Source of the DNA: Niebla homalea
Taxonomy: Eukaryota > Ascomycota > Lecanoromycetes > Lecanorales > Ramalinaceae
Direction: 5' to 3'
Assembly (NCBI GenBank): GCA_019925105.1
Contig: JAHGAU010000009.1
Span: forward strand, 186,001 to 250,000
Length of the DNA stretch: 64,000 nucleotides
Each line of letters opens with the position of its first letter. Position 1 is the stretch's first letter. The notes under the pieces were generated by a model. The model made no database searches and was not told the DNA's origin. It saw nothing but the letters and a program-made list of their open reading frames with translations. A program made the translations under genes and the position numbers. Shown in pieces: positions 24,862 through 36,123 of this stretch.

Positions 24862-25728
24862 ATGGGTGCTCGGGTCACGTTCGAAATCGATCTGGACATC
24901 CTGGGCGAGCTCTCTCAAGTGTCGATCCTGAGGGCAGTCCGACTTTGTATTGACAATCAAGTTGGGCCTTCTTCAGGATACGGACTTGGGGAGGCTGAAT
25001 TCAAGTATTACCCACAGGCCATTTCATTGACAAAGCTGACTGGTCGTGGCGCTACAGCTTTGAGCATACTAGCCTGAACCAGGTTGAATGTGTTCGTAGT
25101 TGGAGACTATCCTGTGATCAGCCTCCCGTGAACGACTTGTCTCTTCCTGTGCCAAAGTAAGGTCCAGACACACTGCAATAACGGCTTGATAGCTGACCAT
25201 TCCAGCCAATACATCCATCCCAGCATGAGCCTGACAGAAGAAGCTGCTGCCCCATACCGGGCTGATGCTCTACTTGCAGTCCCATCCGAACATATGTAAG
25301 CCACTCACTAGATCAAGTAACATCAGAGAAACTGACAGCACTTGCATAGTCCCAGTCAGCCACTCGAAGTTGGGAGTCAGTGGCTGCCTGAGTTCGACGT
25401 TTTCTCAGGCACCCCAGGTCCTCCTACCTACCGCAACGAGCTTGAAGTTGGATCAAGAGGCCGCACAATGTCTCGTCGTGGAGGATCTTCAAGCAGATCC
25501 AGAAGCAAGAACTCGAAAGCTGTACCCTACCGCCCAGATCTCTCCTCCTCCTTCTCATCTTCCTCCTCCTCCTCCTCCTCCCTCTCCTCCTCCTCCTCCT
25601 CCTCGTCGTCGTCGAAGCTTCAAGATACAGAGAGCCCAAGGCGTCAGGTTCAACAGCGGACAATGAAGCAGAACATTTCTGAAGCTGTGCAGAGGGAGCG
25701 ATCGGAGCTGCATTCGCGGTCTCCATAG
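24862..25728 (+). CDS. Orphan four-exon protein (230 aa) with R/S-rich motif and poly-serine tract
   Basis: Exons are 24862-24946, 25018-25156, 25206-25295 and 25350-25728. The donors are GTATTG, GTAAGG and GTAAGC, and the acceptors are ACAG, CCAG and ATAG. Phases 1, 2 and 2 stay consistent throughout. The ATG has A at -3. The product includes HFIDKADWSWRYSFEHTSLN, MSLTEEAAAPYRADALLAVP, LPEFDVFSGTPGPPTYRN and SRGRTMSRRGGSSSRSRSK. A serine-rich tract is encoded by a TCC/TCG repeat (25541-25614). The FDxF and RGRxMSxRGxSS blocks are shared with the 21.4-kb gene. The function is unknown. It converges on the minus-strand gene that ends at 25811. Confidence 0.55.
25541..25614. repeat. TCC/TCG trinucleotide repeat inside a coding exon
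   Basis: An imperfect TCC array with a terminal TCGTCGTCG lies in the last exon of the 24862-25728 gene and encodes an almost pure serine tract. Being in frame, length changes would alter the protein without breaking it. Confidence 0.9.
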
Positions 25729-25810
25729 AACACCTAGCTTTCTTGGATAAAACACTCCAGAAGATGGGTCTCTACCGGGAGTTCTATGAGTATGAGAAGT
25801 GGTGTAGTCG

Positions 25811-26731
25811 TCATACAGAGACGCGGATTTGGAAAGATTTGTGTTGGATATACGTCTTGTAATCAGATTCAGCAATGGACTTCCTCCTCGCCACCCCCAA
25901 AGGCCTTTGGTCAGGGACAATGGCTTGATTCATTTGCGCGTGGCTATGACAGGCTGTCAGCCTCAATGTGAGCCCTTGAGACTTGTCCACTTGCTCGATT
26001 CGCGCGTAAGCACCCCTATCACGACTGCTCATTGTAACGAGCATATCAAATATGTACACCGCGTGGTATCTGCTGGTCAACCAAAGAGCCGGTTTCATAG
26101 AACAGAATAGCCATGGCTGCTCTTGTGCCCTGTGAGGTGTTTGCATCAACCAATGGATGCCAAATTCATTTGCTCTGGTCTTGCTCACCACTCTATTCCA
26201 TCCTGTCAAACTCACAAAGCGGAGCTTGGACAGGTCTGATGGCCTCTTGTTCATAAACAGAGGTGAGATACACACCCTCAGTAGGAGGCTCGTCACTTCC
26301 CGAATATCGTAGTAAGTTGAGAAATCTGTTGGGGGAAACGCTTGACGGCCAGGGGCAACAGGTGCCAGACTTGGCAAGTCCTTTTGCAAGATGATGGCCA
26401 TCGTACACGTTTTGTACACATATCTTCTTGGCGTCAGCTGCGTGTTAAGGGTTGAGACTGGGGTTGCGTCGACACCCAGGAACTCGAAATTTCTGCGACC
26501 AGCTCTACTGACCACCAGCTCTGCCACCGTAAAGCGGTCCAGGGCGAGTTGGCAGTCTGGTGGGTCGAATTGACTTGAGGCCCATGCACCCGAATTGATG
26601 CATTCTGGAAATGTTAGTGGGTTATTCTGGAGAGTTGATGAGCTGTTGACAATGAGCGGCCCAAAGTCTAACGCTACCGAACCGACAAGACCGATGATCA
26701 GAAAGAGCCCGATCAGCCTGTTCAGCTCCAT
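25811..26731 (-). CDS. Predicted secreted protein (up to 306 aa), fungal small-secreted-protein type
   Basis: The ATG at 26731 opens a signal peptide (MELNRLIGLFLIIGLVGSVA). The next part follows a pattern common among uncharacterised fungal secreted proteins: DCQLALDRF, then TPRRYVYKTCTMAIIL, then a Cys in LLLRVCI. These have about four spaced cysteines and a central TC-hydrophobic strand. In that type the protein normally ends soon after the last Cys, so the remaining 150 codons may be a separate exon read through an unrecognised intron (a GTATCT donor occurs at the RVC codons). The frame is nevertheless open to 25811. A role as a host- or environment-facing protein is inference. Confidence 0.55.
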   Translation of the reverse strand: MELNRLIGLFLIIGLVGSVALDFGPLIVNSSSTLQNNPLTFPECINSGAWASSQFDPPDCQLALDRFTVAELVVSRAGRRNFEFLGVDATPVSTLNTQLTPRRYVYKTCTMAIILQKDLPSLAPVAPGRQAFPPTDFSTYYDIREVTSLLLRVCISPLFMNKRPSDLSKLRFVSLTGWNRVVSKTRANEFGIHWLMQTPHRAQEQPWLFCSMKPALWLTSRYHAVYIFDMLVTMSSRDRGAYARIEQVDKSQGLTLRLTACHSHAQMNQAIVPDQRPLGVARRKSIAESDYKTYIQHKSFQIRVSV

Positions 26732-27512
26732 CAACGACTAAGCTTGAAGCTGAAAGCAAGTGTATGTGAACATTTGAGAAAGCTTTCAATGGCACGATTA
26801 CTGATTGTGAGGCCAAGAGGTCGCTTAGCTGGCCACGCTCTATCGGGTATATAGATGTTTCGGGTCATCGCGACTGGAATTGCGTGGTTGATATTTCCCG
26901 AAGCGAGTATGGAAAGTGTATACATCCTGTGTCACGGTTGAACAAAGTCCAGCGGAAGCTCAGCTAGACGATGATGTGAATGGGCTTACAGAGAGGCCTA
27001 AAGTCTTTTTTGTTTCTGGTGCATTGTGATCTTTCTCTCCATGGCTGCAGGTTGCAAGAATGGCTTCGGACAGTTGTCGGACGAAAATGCAACGACTTCA
27101 GGTGCAAATATCCGCTTCAGCTTTTCGGGTCGCGAAGGCTAAGTCATGCATCTTACCTTTCTTGTTGGTCGTTCGATCAGGTTGCTGCTTCATCACAATG
27201 CCGGAATCAGCAGTTGCAATGGAGTACGAGGTCAATTCAGGGAGGTGCAAGAGCCTTTTTGGTGGATGGAATCGCCCTTTGATCAGAGGTCTCTCCTGTT
27301 TGAGCCTTTCAATATTCATCGCGGGCTTATCGTACTTACAGATTTACAGAAAATATTTCCCTGACATCGAGATTGAAGTCAATTACTCTATGTTGTAGCG
27401 TGTGTATTATTGTTTCCCCACCACCTCGGTTCCACGGTTCCACCAATCATCCTTGTCATCCTCCACTCGGATATGAGCGGATATTTTCCGCGCCCCTCCT
27501 CTCTCCGCCCAA
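26732..27512. other. Intergenic between divergent genes
   Basis: It lies between the minus-strand secreted-protein gene and the plus-strand Leu3-like gene, so it should hold both promoters. The frame 26980-27282 has no support. Confidence 0.5.
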
Positions 27513-30191
27513 ATGCATTCGCGACGGGCCCCGATGTCGGCCTTCTCGTGGGACACGGACCTGCGCCAATCAAGCCGGATGAACGGTGCCTCACCTCCAC
27601 AATCTGCTGCTCGTCCCAGAAGTGGTGGCGGTCATCTGCCGCATGCCTCGACCGGATCTGAAGCTATCAGCCCCAAGTCCATCAAGGCCAAGATCAAGAC
27701 GCCGATCAAGCGCAAGCATGAACAGCAAGAGCAGGAGAGTAGCTCGGCAGACAGTGCAGATGATGCAGCAGGTGGAAGAGTAGGCAAGGGAAGACAGCCT
27801 GGGGTCAAGAGAGCATGTAACGAGTGTCGCCAACAGAAGGTGAGTCATGGCCGGGTGAAGGCAGCACAGTACATGGGATGGGCAAACACTCCTGATATGT
27901 CGTACAGCTGAAGTGCGATGTGGTTTCGGAGCCTTCGTACCAATCATGTGCGCGCTGCCGCCGGCTGCACCTCTCATGCAGAATCGACTCCAACTTCAAG
28001 CGGATTGGCAAGAGAAGCCGACATATGGAGATGGAGAAGGAGCTCGCGGAGCTGAGAGCCCAAGTTCTTAGCCAGCAATCATCTCCCACTGTACCCCAGA
28101 TCAAGACGGAGCCGAGCCCCGCACTTTCACAGATGGGAGCTCCTCCATTTGATACCTTCATGGGCTCCGAGGAGGCCGTAGCATCACTCATGGATCTTGC
28201 CTCGGGCCAAGAGGGAGGATCCTTCATGAGGAGTCCAAACGCACGACTGCTGATGACCAAACGGCTGGGCGAGGTCGTTCTGAAACAAGACCAAGTCGAT
28301 GAGCTTTTTCAAATGTCCGTCGCCCAGGACTGATGGGAATGCTTCGCTAACACTCCACAGATACTTTGCCTATTATCATCCATTTCTACCCATTCTCGAC
28401 ACAACGAGACAGCCTGATGATTACTATCAAGAACACAAGCTGCTTTTCTGGGTTATGATCACCGTTGCTGCTCGCCGCTACGAGGCTATTCCTGGCCTTC
28501 TGGAGAGATTGACCCCACATTTAAACGATCTCTTATGGGAGGAAGTCCGCGTACCGCCTCAGAACTACCTGTTCGTCAAGGCTCTGTGTCTTTTATGCAC
28601 ATGGCCTTTCCCAATCAGTAGTACGTCGACGGACCCGACATACATGCTTTCTGGACTGAACATGCACGTCGCAATGCAGCTCGGCCTGCATCGTCCATCT
28701 CACGTTCAGGACTTTCAGAAGTTTCGGGCCCACCTGATGGAGGAGCAGCTCCGGGATCGAGTTAGAACATGGGGATCATGTAATGCTGTAGCTCAAAGGT
28801 AACATCGAAAAGACGTAGGAATGAACACTCTGACTATTGACAGAATCGCTACTGGCTACGGCCAGCCTTCGTCAACTTTCTATGACTGGACACTGGACCA
28901 GGATCCCAATGCGGATGCCGGCTTCATCCTGCCGAAAGATGCCCAGAATCGGCTTTTGATCGAACGCTTCAGCAGCAAAGTCACTCAAGCACTCTATCGC
29001 GACGAGACTGATCCCGTCGGCCTTGTCAGCGAAGACAAGCGAAGATCCCTTGTCAAGATCTTCGAACGAGACTACCGGGATGTCGAAGCTCGACTGACAG
29101 ATCCAGATCATTGTAAGCACCCTCCAAAGGAGACCTTTGTCTCGTTGCTTCAAGCAATGATTGGAACATCTGCCCCTTTTGATCCCTTTCTGAACTGCTC
29201 GAAGCTAGCTCACACTACCCTAGTCTCCTGGATCTATCTCCGCGCCGCCTCCCTCCACCTCCGCCTCTCCATCTTCTTCGCCTCCCCCAACTCCCCAGAC
29301 TACACCGACGGCCTCCTCGCTCTCTGGAGCGCCACCACCTCCTTCCTCGATACCGTCTTCGTCATCCCCTCCTCATCCGGCAATCTGCTCCCCTATTCCA
29401 CCAACTACGTCCTCCAAATGATCATTGCATCCGCCTTCACTCTCTTGAAGCTGCTCAACAGCTTCTTCGTTGATTTCGTCGACGCCAATCAAGGCCGCAC
29501 ATTATTCACCCGCACCGTCCGCACCATCCGGAACATCAGCATCGCCACCAACGACCTTCCCAGCCGCTTCGCCGAAGTGTTGTCTCAGATGTGGAAAGGC
29601 AGCCGCGCCGCCACCGCCACAGCTTCATCCAAGAAACTTGATGCGCCAGCGGTCGCCCCGACTTCCTCCGTCACCTATAGCAGTAGTGGAGTGGACGACA
29701 CGCTCCAGCTCAAAGTGAAATGCCGCATGTCCATGTCCGTCGTCTTCGACTCCGCCTGGCGGTGGCGGGACCACTACCAAGACCAGGGTCGCATCTGCTT
29801 GGAGGCCGCGCTCAAGAACCCAACCAACCCCGATTCTACCATCGAGTCGTCCGCCACATCTGTTACGGACCACCAACCCGCCTCCTCCACCACGCATACT
29901 AGCACGAGTCTTGGCGTGGGCGGGCATTCCGGATCTTCGGTGCCGCCGATGAGTATTGCGCATAACAACAGCAATAGTATGGGTGCTGCTAATGGTGCCG
30001 TGGCGGTGGGTATGGGGGCAATGATGGGGAATGGAGTCGGCGTAGGTGGTGATGTCCCCCCCCGCGGCGGATTCATCAATGTGGGCGACATGGCCTACAA
30101 TGACGTGTTCGACCCGCTGAACTGGATGTTCGATGGGTATGTGGAGTTGCCCCCCGGCTATGGGTTGGATGGGGATGGCGGATTAATCTGA
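27513..30191 (+). CDS. Zn2Cys6 transcription factor, Leu3-like
   Basis: Exons are 27513-27839, 27908-28314, 28361-28798 and 28844-30191, giving 839 residues. The introns are 45-68 nt. The second has a GCTAAC branch site and an ACAG acceptor. The binuclear zinc cluster (Cys 102, 105, 112, 123, 126, 133) reads KRACNECRQQKLKC...CARCRRLHLSC, followed by the linker IDSNFKRIGKRSRHMEMEKE and a short coiled coil. This signature resembles fungal Leu3/LeuB-type regulators, which control branched-chain amino-acid biosynthesis and nitrogen genes. The middle homology region follows (YYHPFLPILD, LNMHVAMQLGLHRPSH, NAVAQRIATGYGQPSS). The C-terminus is Gly/Met/Ser-rich (about residues 730-800), which may be activation-domain-like. 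An alternative ATG at 27534 would drop seven residues. The Leu3 assignment is by motif only. Confidence 0.88.
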
Positions 30192-31224
30192 GAGAGGGAG
30201 GAGCTTCGAATCAAAGGCAAGTCGAAGGGCTTCGCCCCCCATCTAAGGAAAACCATTCAAAGGGAGGGAAAGGGGGGGAAATGGAGGATCTGTAAGTATG
30301 TGAGCGCGGACGCTTCAATGATGCATATGGGCGGACCATGTGAGAGTACCACTCATGATTTTGGTGGCATGATCGACGTTAACGAAGGTTTGTGAGATGT
30401 ATGTGCTTCGCGACTATTGTTTTTGGTAATGCAACGCTCCGGACAAACAGAATGAAATGATTCTCTCTTTCTCCGAGACCTCTATGTATCCTTTCCCCCC
30501 TTCCTTCCTACACGAAAAAGCCTCAAATCTCGCTATCTAGCCCAAAAAAAAATTAAAAAATGCCAGAACCTGCATCACGTGGCCCTCCTCACCACCCCCC
30601 CCACCCCACCCTCGTACAAACGCGAAAAGTCAGGGCCCAAAAAACGAAGAGCAGGGTGGGGGAATGAACAAGAATTAGAAAAAAAGTAAATGCGGGAGGG
30701 ACATGGCGCCTGCTCGCGTTGTTGCAATAATGTCTGGGAAACAGGTAACGGGTTACCAACCATCCATCCACTCACTAAAAAAATAGAATTGGGAACGAAA
30801 CACACAGAAATCGATAGACCAATGCCACCAAACGGCTTCTAACAAGGTTATTATTCGAGGAGGGACCGTTTGGCAATACCCACAACAATGACAACAACAA
30901 CAACAACAAGAAGAAAAAGAAGAGAGCTAAATCGCTAGAGGATTTGATGGTTTGTTTTCGTGTCATGCATCCAAGGCAGACTTTCGCTCATGCGTTTCAC
31001 TCGTCACAACCTTTCTCGTCGCTTCAAACCGCTTGCTTTACCAAAAAAAAAAAAAGAAAGAAAAAAAAAGAAAAAAGAAAACCAAGAAAAAAGGCAGGCG
31101 GAAAGAGGCTTTGAGTTGAGGCCCGTCCGCTCCACCATCCATCCCTCTCTATCCTCAAACGAGACCAAAACAAGCCTAAAAGCCGAGAGAACCCCCACCT
31201 TGTTCCTCTTGCTCTCCATCACTC
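30192..31224. other. 3' flanks of two convergent genes, with an A-rich tract
   Basis: This region separates the ends of the Leu3-like gene (plus) and the F-box gene (minus). A purine A/G tract at about 31043-31085 would make a U-rich 3' UTR in the minus-strand transcript. No gene is seen. Confidence 0.5.
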
Positions 31225-34200
31225 TTAGCCCCTGCCCCTGGCAACGGTTTCAAACACGACCCCCCTGCCCCGGCCTCTCCCCGCCTCCCCGGCGCCCCAC
31301 CTCTCCACCCCCCCGGCATCGAGCCAGCGCTTCAAATTCTTACACTGGCTAACATCGAAATAGCCCAACTTATGGCACCCTTCCACAATGGCATCGACGC
31401 CCACACCCGTGACGCGCACACATCCCCTCACGCTGAGGGATTGCAGGTCTAGGAGATGGAGCCCGATCGAGCGTAAGGAGGAGTCCGAGACGGCGGAACC
31501 GCAGAAGGAGAGGTTGAGGCGGCGGAGGAGGGGACAGCCCAGCGCGAGGACTTCTGTTGCTGTGTCGGAGAGGGCGCAGCAGAAAGACTAAGTGGAGGAG
31601 AGCGTTTTAGCGAGATGCAGTTGATGATTTGTAGAGGGAAGGAATAGAGAGGTAGAAGGGAGAGAAAGGGGGGAAGGGAGGGAGTGGGAAGGACAGGACA
31701 TACCAGATCAAGATCCCTCAATCCCTTGGCGGCATTCGTCAGGTACACAATCGCCGTGTCCGTCAGATATGTGCAATCGGCCAGACACAGCTTGGTTAGT
31801 CTGCTGAATTGGAATTGGCCCCAATGCTGGAAACCCTGGTCTGTGATGGTGGTGCAGCGCGTGAGATCGATTTGCTCGAGCCGGCTCGCGGCATGATATG
31901 CCATGTGCGCCATTGACCTATCCGTGACGTGTTTGCAGTAACTCAATGTCAGAATCTTGAGTTTTGGGCAGCCGAACACCGTCCCCGGTGGGGGATGATT
32001 GGGTGGGACAGGGGCGCCAACAGATCGTGCAGCGGCTTGGCGACCATGCCCGTGGGCATGAGCGTGATGATGATGATGCGCAGCATGCATATTGTTCTGC
32101 GGGCTACCCTGGACGACCCATCCCACAACACGCTGGAGGAGATTGTCGCTGACCTTGCGGCAATTACTGAGGTCAACCTCTTCGAGTCCCTTGGCGCGAT
32201 TGGCCATCTCAAGCACAGCCTGGGCGGTGATATCCCAGACGGACTTCATACGCCAGGTAGTGACGTTGGCGCCGCATATGGAGGTGAGGGCGGCGAAGCC
32301 TTCGTCCGAGATGTGGAAGCAGTTAGAGATGTCGATGATGCGGGGGCGGGCGCCTACAAAGGGGCAGATGTGGTTGATGAGGACATCGTCCGTGACGATG
32401 CGATTGTAGGAGGTTAAGTTTAGGATCTCCATGAGCTCTGGGGATTCTTTCAGAAGTTTGGACCAATGGAGGGAGACAGGGCGGAGGCGCATGAGTTCGT
32501 GGAGTTCAAAATGCTTGAAGATGCTGGTGAGAATATTGTCGGGCAGTGAACCTTGGCTGAATGGACTTGGTCGTCGCTTAATGGCGGTTTTAGTTGTTTT
32601 GAGGTGGTCTGGAGAGTGGTCCCCAATCCTCCCTCTTCTGGAGGGCGTCGCTGGGCGGGTGTCCGGAGGTGAAGCACTATGTCGGAAATCCTTGTCTTCT
32701 GGTTCATCCTCCTCAGCTATTGGAGGAGCCAGAGAACTTCTTCGTGATCTGTCAAAAGACTTGTCGATGTCAACTGTCATGAAAGGATCAGGGTCGGCAG
32801 GTTCTGTGACGGATTCCTCAATCTTCGATGGCTTCGCTTTCGTCTCATACTTTGATTGTGAGAATGTCACTTTAGGGACTGATTGTTTCTTCTTGGAATT
32901 TTTCGGCTTCTGGTCTACGATTGCAAGTTTTTGGATAGGAGGGGTTGATTCGCTAGCATCGCTCATGATCACGTCGCCGTCCGAAGCAGAGTCCAGTCTC
33001 TCCCGAGCCGTTTTCTCCACTTGATGTCTCACTGCCGGTGGACACCTCATCCAAAAGTTGGACAGCACGTCTCCCGTGATCATGAGACATTCGACTGAGG
33101 ACACGGAGCGAACTGTGGCCGTGCGTCGCGGAGCAAGAGATAAGCTCACCACCTCCCCAAAATACTGTCCTTGCTTCAACCGAGCCTTGACCTGAGCGCC
33201 TCGCTTCAGACTTTGTCCCGCGCCGTTCGTCAAGCTTCGGAGGTTTTGGCCGGGGCCTTTTTCATCTATCACTTCCACCTCTCCTCTCACGATGAAGAAG
33301 ACTTCGCGTCCTTGTGAATTCTGTTGTATTATGTCGGTAAATGGCGGGTATGTGCAGGGTTGGGCATTCAGCCCCAGGAAATGTAGCATCTCCGGAGGTA
33401 GCTCAGAAAACAACGGAAGCTCCTTGAGCAATTGCCGGACGTTGAGCAGACCATCCCCCAGAGCGCTAGAGCTGACTGCTTCAACCAGGCTGGGTGAGGG
33501 GGATTTCCTCTTCTTGTTTCCCTGTGCTCCGTTGGCACCCCTGTTGCTGCCATCCGACATTGCCACGTCTCCCTCGTCGATGACTCTCGGCCTTTTCTTG
33601 CCCTGATCCAAGCTCTTGCGTGGTTCAGCGGATATCGATGACTCCTTCTCCTTCTTCTTGCGATTCAAGATGGACAGCCTTTCTTCCGCTTCATCGCGTA
33701 TGGTGCGCTCCACCTCTGGGAAGCCGGGCAACTCCTTTGCCAAATCTTCCTTCTTGAGCACTACTAACATGCACTTGCTCCGTGCAACAATGGTGGCGGT
33801 CCTGGGAATGGACATCAAGACACCGATCTCACCAAAGAAAGCACCTGGCTTTAATTCCGCATATGTACTTTCCCCATCTCTTGAAGTGACGGCGACAGCA
33901 CCTCGTACGAGCCAGAACATGGCTTTTGCTTCATCGCCCTCTGTCACGATATAGTCATGAGGCGCATGCACTTGTGGTCGTAGATGTCGACCGATAGCGG
34001 CAAGGAAGGCTTCTGGCGCGGAGAGGAAGAGGGGAAAGGATTTAATCCGATCGTACATGTCCAGTGGGATGCCGTGAATGGTGGAAGAGGCCAGAGGAGA
34101 GGGTCTGATGGGTCTGGAAGGGTTAGTGTCTGAATTGAAGGTCCTGAAGGTGGTCAAAGTGTCTGGCATAGGAGGCCCGCCGGCCCGAGTTGCGAAGGTA

Positions 34201-34235
34201 GGGCCTGAGGGCCGATGACGCCGCATACTGGGCAT
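31225..34235 (-). CDS. Protein with two cyclic-nucleotide-binding domains, F-box and leucine-rich repeats
   Basis: Exon 1 is 34235-31704 and exon 2 is 31587-31225, with donor GTATGT, acceptor TTAG and a 116-nt intron, giving 964 residues. Domain 1 is a cNMP-binding fold at about 62-185 with the phosphate cassette FFGEIGVLMSIPRTATIVA (Arg present). A second is at about 268-425 with YFGEVVSLSLAPRRTATVR (Arg present). An F-box starts near residue 564 (LPDNILTSIFKHFELHELMR). It is followed by AMN1/RNI-type leucine-rich repeats (ISNCFHISDEGF, LSYCKHVTDRSMAHM, LTRCTTITDQGF, LADCTYLTDTAI) that continue through exon 2 (LNLSFCGSAVSD). F-box/LRR proteins recruit substrates to SCF ubiquitin ligases, and the cNMP domains suggest ligand control, which is inference. 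A histidine-rich insert interrupts the LRRs at about 716-731. Long disordered linkers join the domains. Confidence 0.9.
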
Positions 34236-36123
34236 TTGGCGATGGTTATTGGGTGATGAGTGAGAGTGTGCGCCGTGTGGCCCCAGGGACGATGGTGCGT
34301 GGGGAGCTCAACTGCATCCCTCTTGTTGAGTTTTGGTCGTCAGGTAGTCGTCAAAGAATGTTCAAGAGACGGTGAAATAGATAGATTCTGGCCTGAAGGC
34401 GGGAAGATGCTGGCCAGATCATGTAATGCTCCCTGATCCTTGCATGTTGGTATCTAATCAGCAATATATGTGGAGATCTGTGGTTTCAGAAGATGCCAAA
34501 GTTAGAATCGACCCCACAGGCCAAAGGAAAAGTGGTCACTGGTGATGACTGGTGCAGGAGACTTACAAGTTACAGCTAGCGTTTAAGGTCAAAGTTTGAG
34601 TCAGAGACCTGTCAAAGGCTCAAAGCCTCCGAGATAGTAGTGCAGTGGGATGATGAATGATGTAGAGGCGTCGGGCGTCCTCCTCCTCAGACCCCTGAGG
34701 TTGTCATACAGCAGGCTGCATCAGCCTGATAATCTTTCCTCACCCGTAGTTATGCAATGTCTTGTGCTCTTATACGTAGGATTCGCTAGCCCCTCAATTG
34801 CCCCTCTCGGAAGACACCAGTCGAATCCGTATTATTCCTCAGACTACGGAAGTAGGATTCCTTACTTTCTGTGCAGGGCATGCAGATTGAACCGTGCTCG
34901 GGAGGTTTGAGAGGTCGATCTTGTGACAGTGGCGGAAGCCGGAGGGAAGGATTGTGATTCGTGCTGGTCAGACGTGTTTCAGAAACAGAGTGTATCAGAA
35001 GTGCGATATATGCGACATCGAAAGCTTCTAGCGCTCTTCTAGTGGGATGCTTGGGATTTAGATCGAGGCCGCTGGAACGGAAAAAGGAAAAACGTGTGAA
35101 TGAGACAGAGGGGGAAAACGGATCCGTAGAGCGTAGACCGTAGACCGTACCCCTAGTTCTAGGTACGTCACGTACGTGAACAATTAGACTTCATCATCGA
35201 TAACCGTCCTTCGGCTCTCCGCAGCAATGCCCTACGTCATACTTATTCACTTCATGGAAAGTGCATGGCAATTGGCACAACCGTTGATGAACCAGCCGAG
35301 CCAGCCCCCCAAGGCCCCAGCAAGGAATTTGAAGCTAAGGCAGATGCTGCGGGGTGGTCCTCGATTGGGTTAAGATGGAAGTCGCCATAATAATATTTAT
35401 GTAGGTCCCAATTTTAGGCCGGTTGTGACCGGCAATTCTCAGAATTCTGGACGCCTCGGTCTGGATTCGGGCTGGTGGGTGCGTTTTGCTGCGTGTTTGG
35501 CACTTCCACTTTCTATTCTGGTATATTCTTATTACATTTGAGAGCTCCTCTTACTGGTTGTTTTATTTCCAGATGTAATGATGAATGAACATTCAAAGCT
35601 GGCCAATCCAAGATCATCCAATGACCATGCTCAAACTTCATCCTTGATACTTCATCCCATTTACACAGCCTCTACAATACGGCCTCCTAATCTGACACGA
35701 GCACACCTCATCAAGTACCACCAATAGTACCTCAGGTCGCGCTCATAGACCCAGATGCGGTCTAGTCACATCCCGACTAAATCACTAAATCACTTGAAAC
35801 ATTCGATCAAGCATCTCCAATTACCCAGGGGCTAGAAGCTGAGCTTTCCAAATAATTGGATTTAATCTTTACGCCTCCCGACCTAAGCTTTGTTCAAGGT
35901 CCTTTATGCATCAATCGTGGCGATAGGTAGATATCTACCTGCCCTCCCACAACACTCTCGATCTCTTGACTCTTCTCGCCCTGCAGGACATCGTCACTCC
36001 TCGGGTTTCCTGGTGTTCCTGGTGTTCCTGCCTAACGACTGCTTCCGTAACCTCCGAGCAAATGATATCCGAGTCCGATACTTTACCCTTCACCTTGGAC
36101 GCAATCTGCCATGCAGCCTCAAC
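34236..36123. other. Divergent intergenic region, likely shared regulatory space
   Basis: It lies between the 5' ends of the F-box gene (minus) and the second Zn2Cys6 factor (plus). The plus-strand frame 35890-36327 starts upstream of the chosen ATG only by reading back into non-coding sequence. No gene is supported. Confidence 0.5.

Noticed and set aside
32431..33024. Plus-strand 197-codon frame (and 31929-32417)
   Set aside because: They are antisense shadows of the cNMP/F-box/LRR gene.
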